Positions 63,354 to 64,000 of a stretch of 64,000 bases of DNA are shown here, piece by piece (the first letter of the stretch is position 1; the number at the start of each line of letters is the position of its first letter). The position numbers were made by a program, and so were the translations under genes. The stretch is from the NCBI RefSeq assembly GCF_016811235.1, contig NZ_JAFBID010000010.1:62001-126000 (forward strand), given 5' to 3'. The stretch comes from Microvirga arabica. Its GTDB lineage: Bacteria > Pseudomonadota > Alphaproteobacteria > Rhizobiales > Beijerinckiaceae. The notes below the pieces were generated by a model that saw nothing but the letters and a program-made list of their open reading frames with translations, did not search any database and had not been told where the DNA came from.

Positions 63354-64000
63354 ATGCCCGAATACTGGCTCACTCCCATCGACAGCTACTGCGAACGACT
63401 CGCTCCCGGCTTCTGGGCCGAGCCGCTGAATGCCTTGACGAACGGCGCCTTCATCCTGGCGGCGCTCTATGGCCTGGCGCTCTGGCGGCGCGCAGGAGGC
63501 CGGGACTGGCCTGCCCTGTGGCTGATAGCCGTCACGTTCATCGTCGGGACCGGCAGCTTCCTGTTCCACACCTTCGCCAACCGCTGGTCGCTCCTGGCCG
63601 ACGTGTTGCCGATTGCGGTTTTCATCTACAGCTACTTCCTGCTGGCCCTGCGCCGTTATCTGCAACTTCGGCCTATCGCCTCCCTTATGGCGACTGTGCT
63701 CTTCGTTGCGTTCAACATGCTCTTCGACCGCCTTTGGTTTTCGGTCTATCCCGGAGTGACGCTGAACGGGTCCGTGGGTTATCTCCCGGCGGCGCTTGCA
63801 ATGCTGACCGTCGGAAGCCTGTGCCTGTTCCTGAGGGTGAAGGAGCCGGGCAGGGCGCTTCTCATGGCGGCCGGCGTGTTCGTTCTGTCGCTTGCGTTCC
63901 GCTCGGTTGATAGCTCTGTCTGCGCCTCCGTGCCGGTCGGAACGCACTTCCTCTGGCACATGCTCAACGCGCTCGTTCTCGGCATCCTCATGCGGGCTTC
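63354..64000 (+). CDS. Ceramidase-family (CREST) membrane protein, C-terminus cut by window edge
   Basis: Open from the ATG at 63354 to the end of the window (215 codons). MPEYWLTPIDSYCERLAPGFWAEPLNALTN opening, then six or more helices with family motifs GTGSFLFHTFANRWS, RSVDSSVC and GTHFLWHMLNA that hold the Asp/Ser/His zinc-site residues of alkaline ceramidase-like hydrolases. Bacterial members are uncharacterised; lipid amidase activity is an inference. Confidence 0.85.
   Translation, partial: MPEYWLTPIDSYCERLAPGFWAEPLNALTNGAFILAALYGLALWRRAGGRDWPALWLIAVTFIVGTGSFLFHTFANRWSLLADVLPIAVFIYSYFLLALRRYLQLRPIASLMATVLFVAFNMLFDRLWFSVYPGVTLNGSVGYLPAALAMLTVGSLCLFLRVKEPGRALLMAAGVFVLSLAFRSVDSSVCASVPVGTHFLWHMLNALVLGILMRA

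Overview
The window comes from a GC-rich alphaproteobacterium, most likely of the Hyphomicrobiales (Methylobacteriaceae or Microvirga-like). This placement is an inference from gene content: an ExoR-type Sel1 protein beside ilvD and xthA, an OpgC-type glucan acyltransferase, a fused cytochrome oxidase I/III tail, an ATP12 chaperone, propionyl-CoA carboxylase genes, many short palindromic intergenic repeats, and frequent ATGA start/stop overlaps. I see no phage, integrase, IS element or CRISPR array. About 60 genes are tightly packed and nearly all are chromosomal in style.

Layout. 1-0.9 kb: end of a terminal oxidase gene plus a small membrane protein. 1.0-2.5 kb: TPR-methyltransferase. 2.7-10.5 kb: a self-contained quinate/shikimate utilisation island with dehydrogenase, type II dehydroquinase, TRAP transporter, two coupled GntR/FCD paralogues and a two-domain dehydroshikimate dehydratase; together these would take up quinate or shikimate and deliver protocatechuate. 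10.5-17 kb: a sugar (probably L-fucose or similar deoxy/aldose) module with ABC importer, lactonase, aldo/keto reductase and FucU-type mutarotase. 17-28.7 kb: the most interesting region, a putative exopolysaccharide system made of a cellulose-synthase-like GT2, a TPR plus beta-barrel exporter, a GH10 hydrolase and a PIG-L deacetylase. It is interleaved with a complete partner-switching module (SpoIIE phosphatase, two STAS proteins, an RsbW-like ATPase) and contains no sigma factor and no PilZ domain.

28.7-46.8 kb: housekeeping and accessory metabolism. It includes the ATP12 chaperone, pccB and pccA about 6.5 kb apart, OpgC, an SGNH hydrolase, a cysteine-synthase-like PLP enzyme, an MhqO/MhqD-like dioxygenase-esterase pair, a CDF transporter coupled to a solute-binding lipoprotein, acylphosphatase, rhodanese, YdcF, an RraA-like protein and a GST. 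46.8-56 kb: isovaleryl-CoA dehydrogenase, GH25 lysozyme, MgtE, tRNA-Leu(GAG), lipB, a methylcrotonyl-CoA carboxylase beta subunit, two paralogous lipoproteins of unknown function and a PCMT-like methyltransferase. 56-59.4 kb: a large RTX adhesin-like gene broken by a single-base frameshift. 59.8-64 kb: ilvD, exoR-like, xthA and the start of a ceramidase-family membrane protein cut by the window edge.

Numerous palindromic repeats sit in convergent or post-operon gaps (near 11.4, 35.4, 36.2, 45.2, 56.1 and 62.4 kb). Several belong to the same families.
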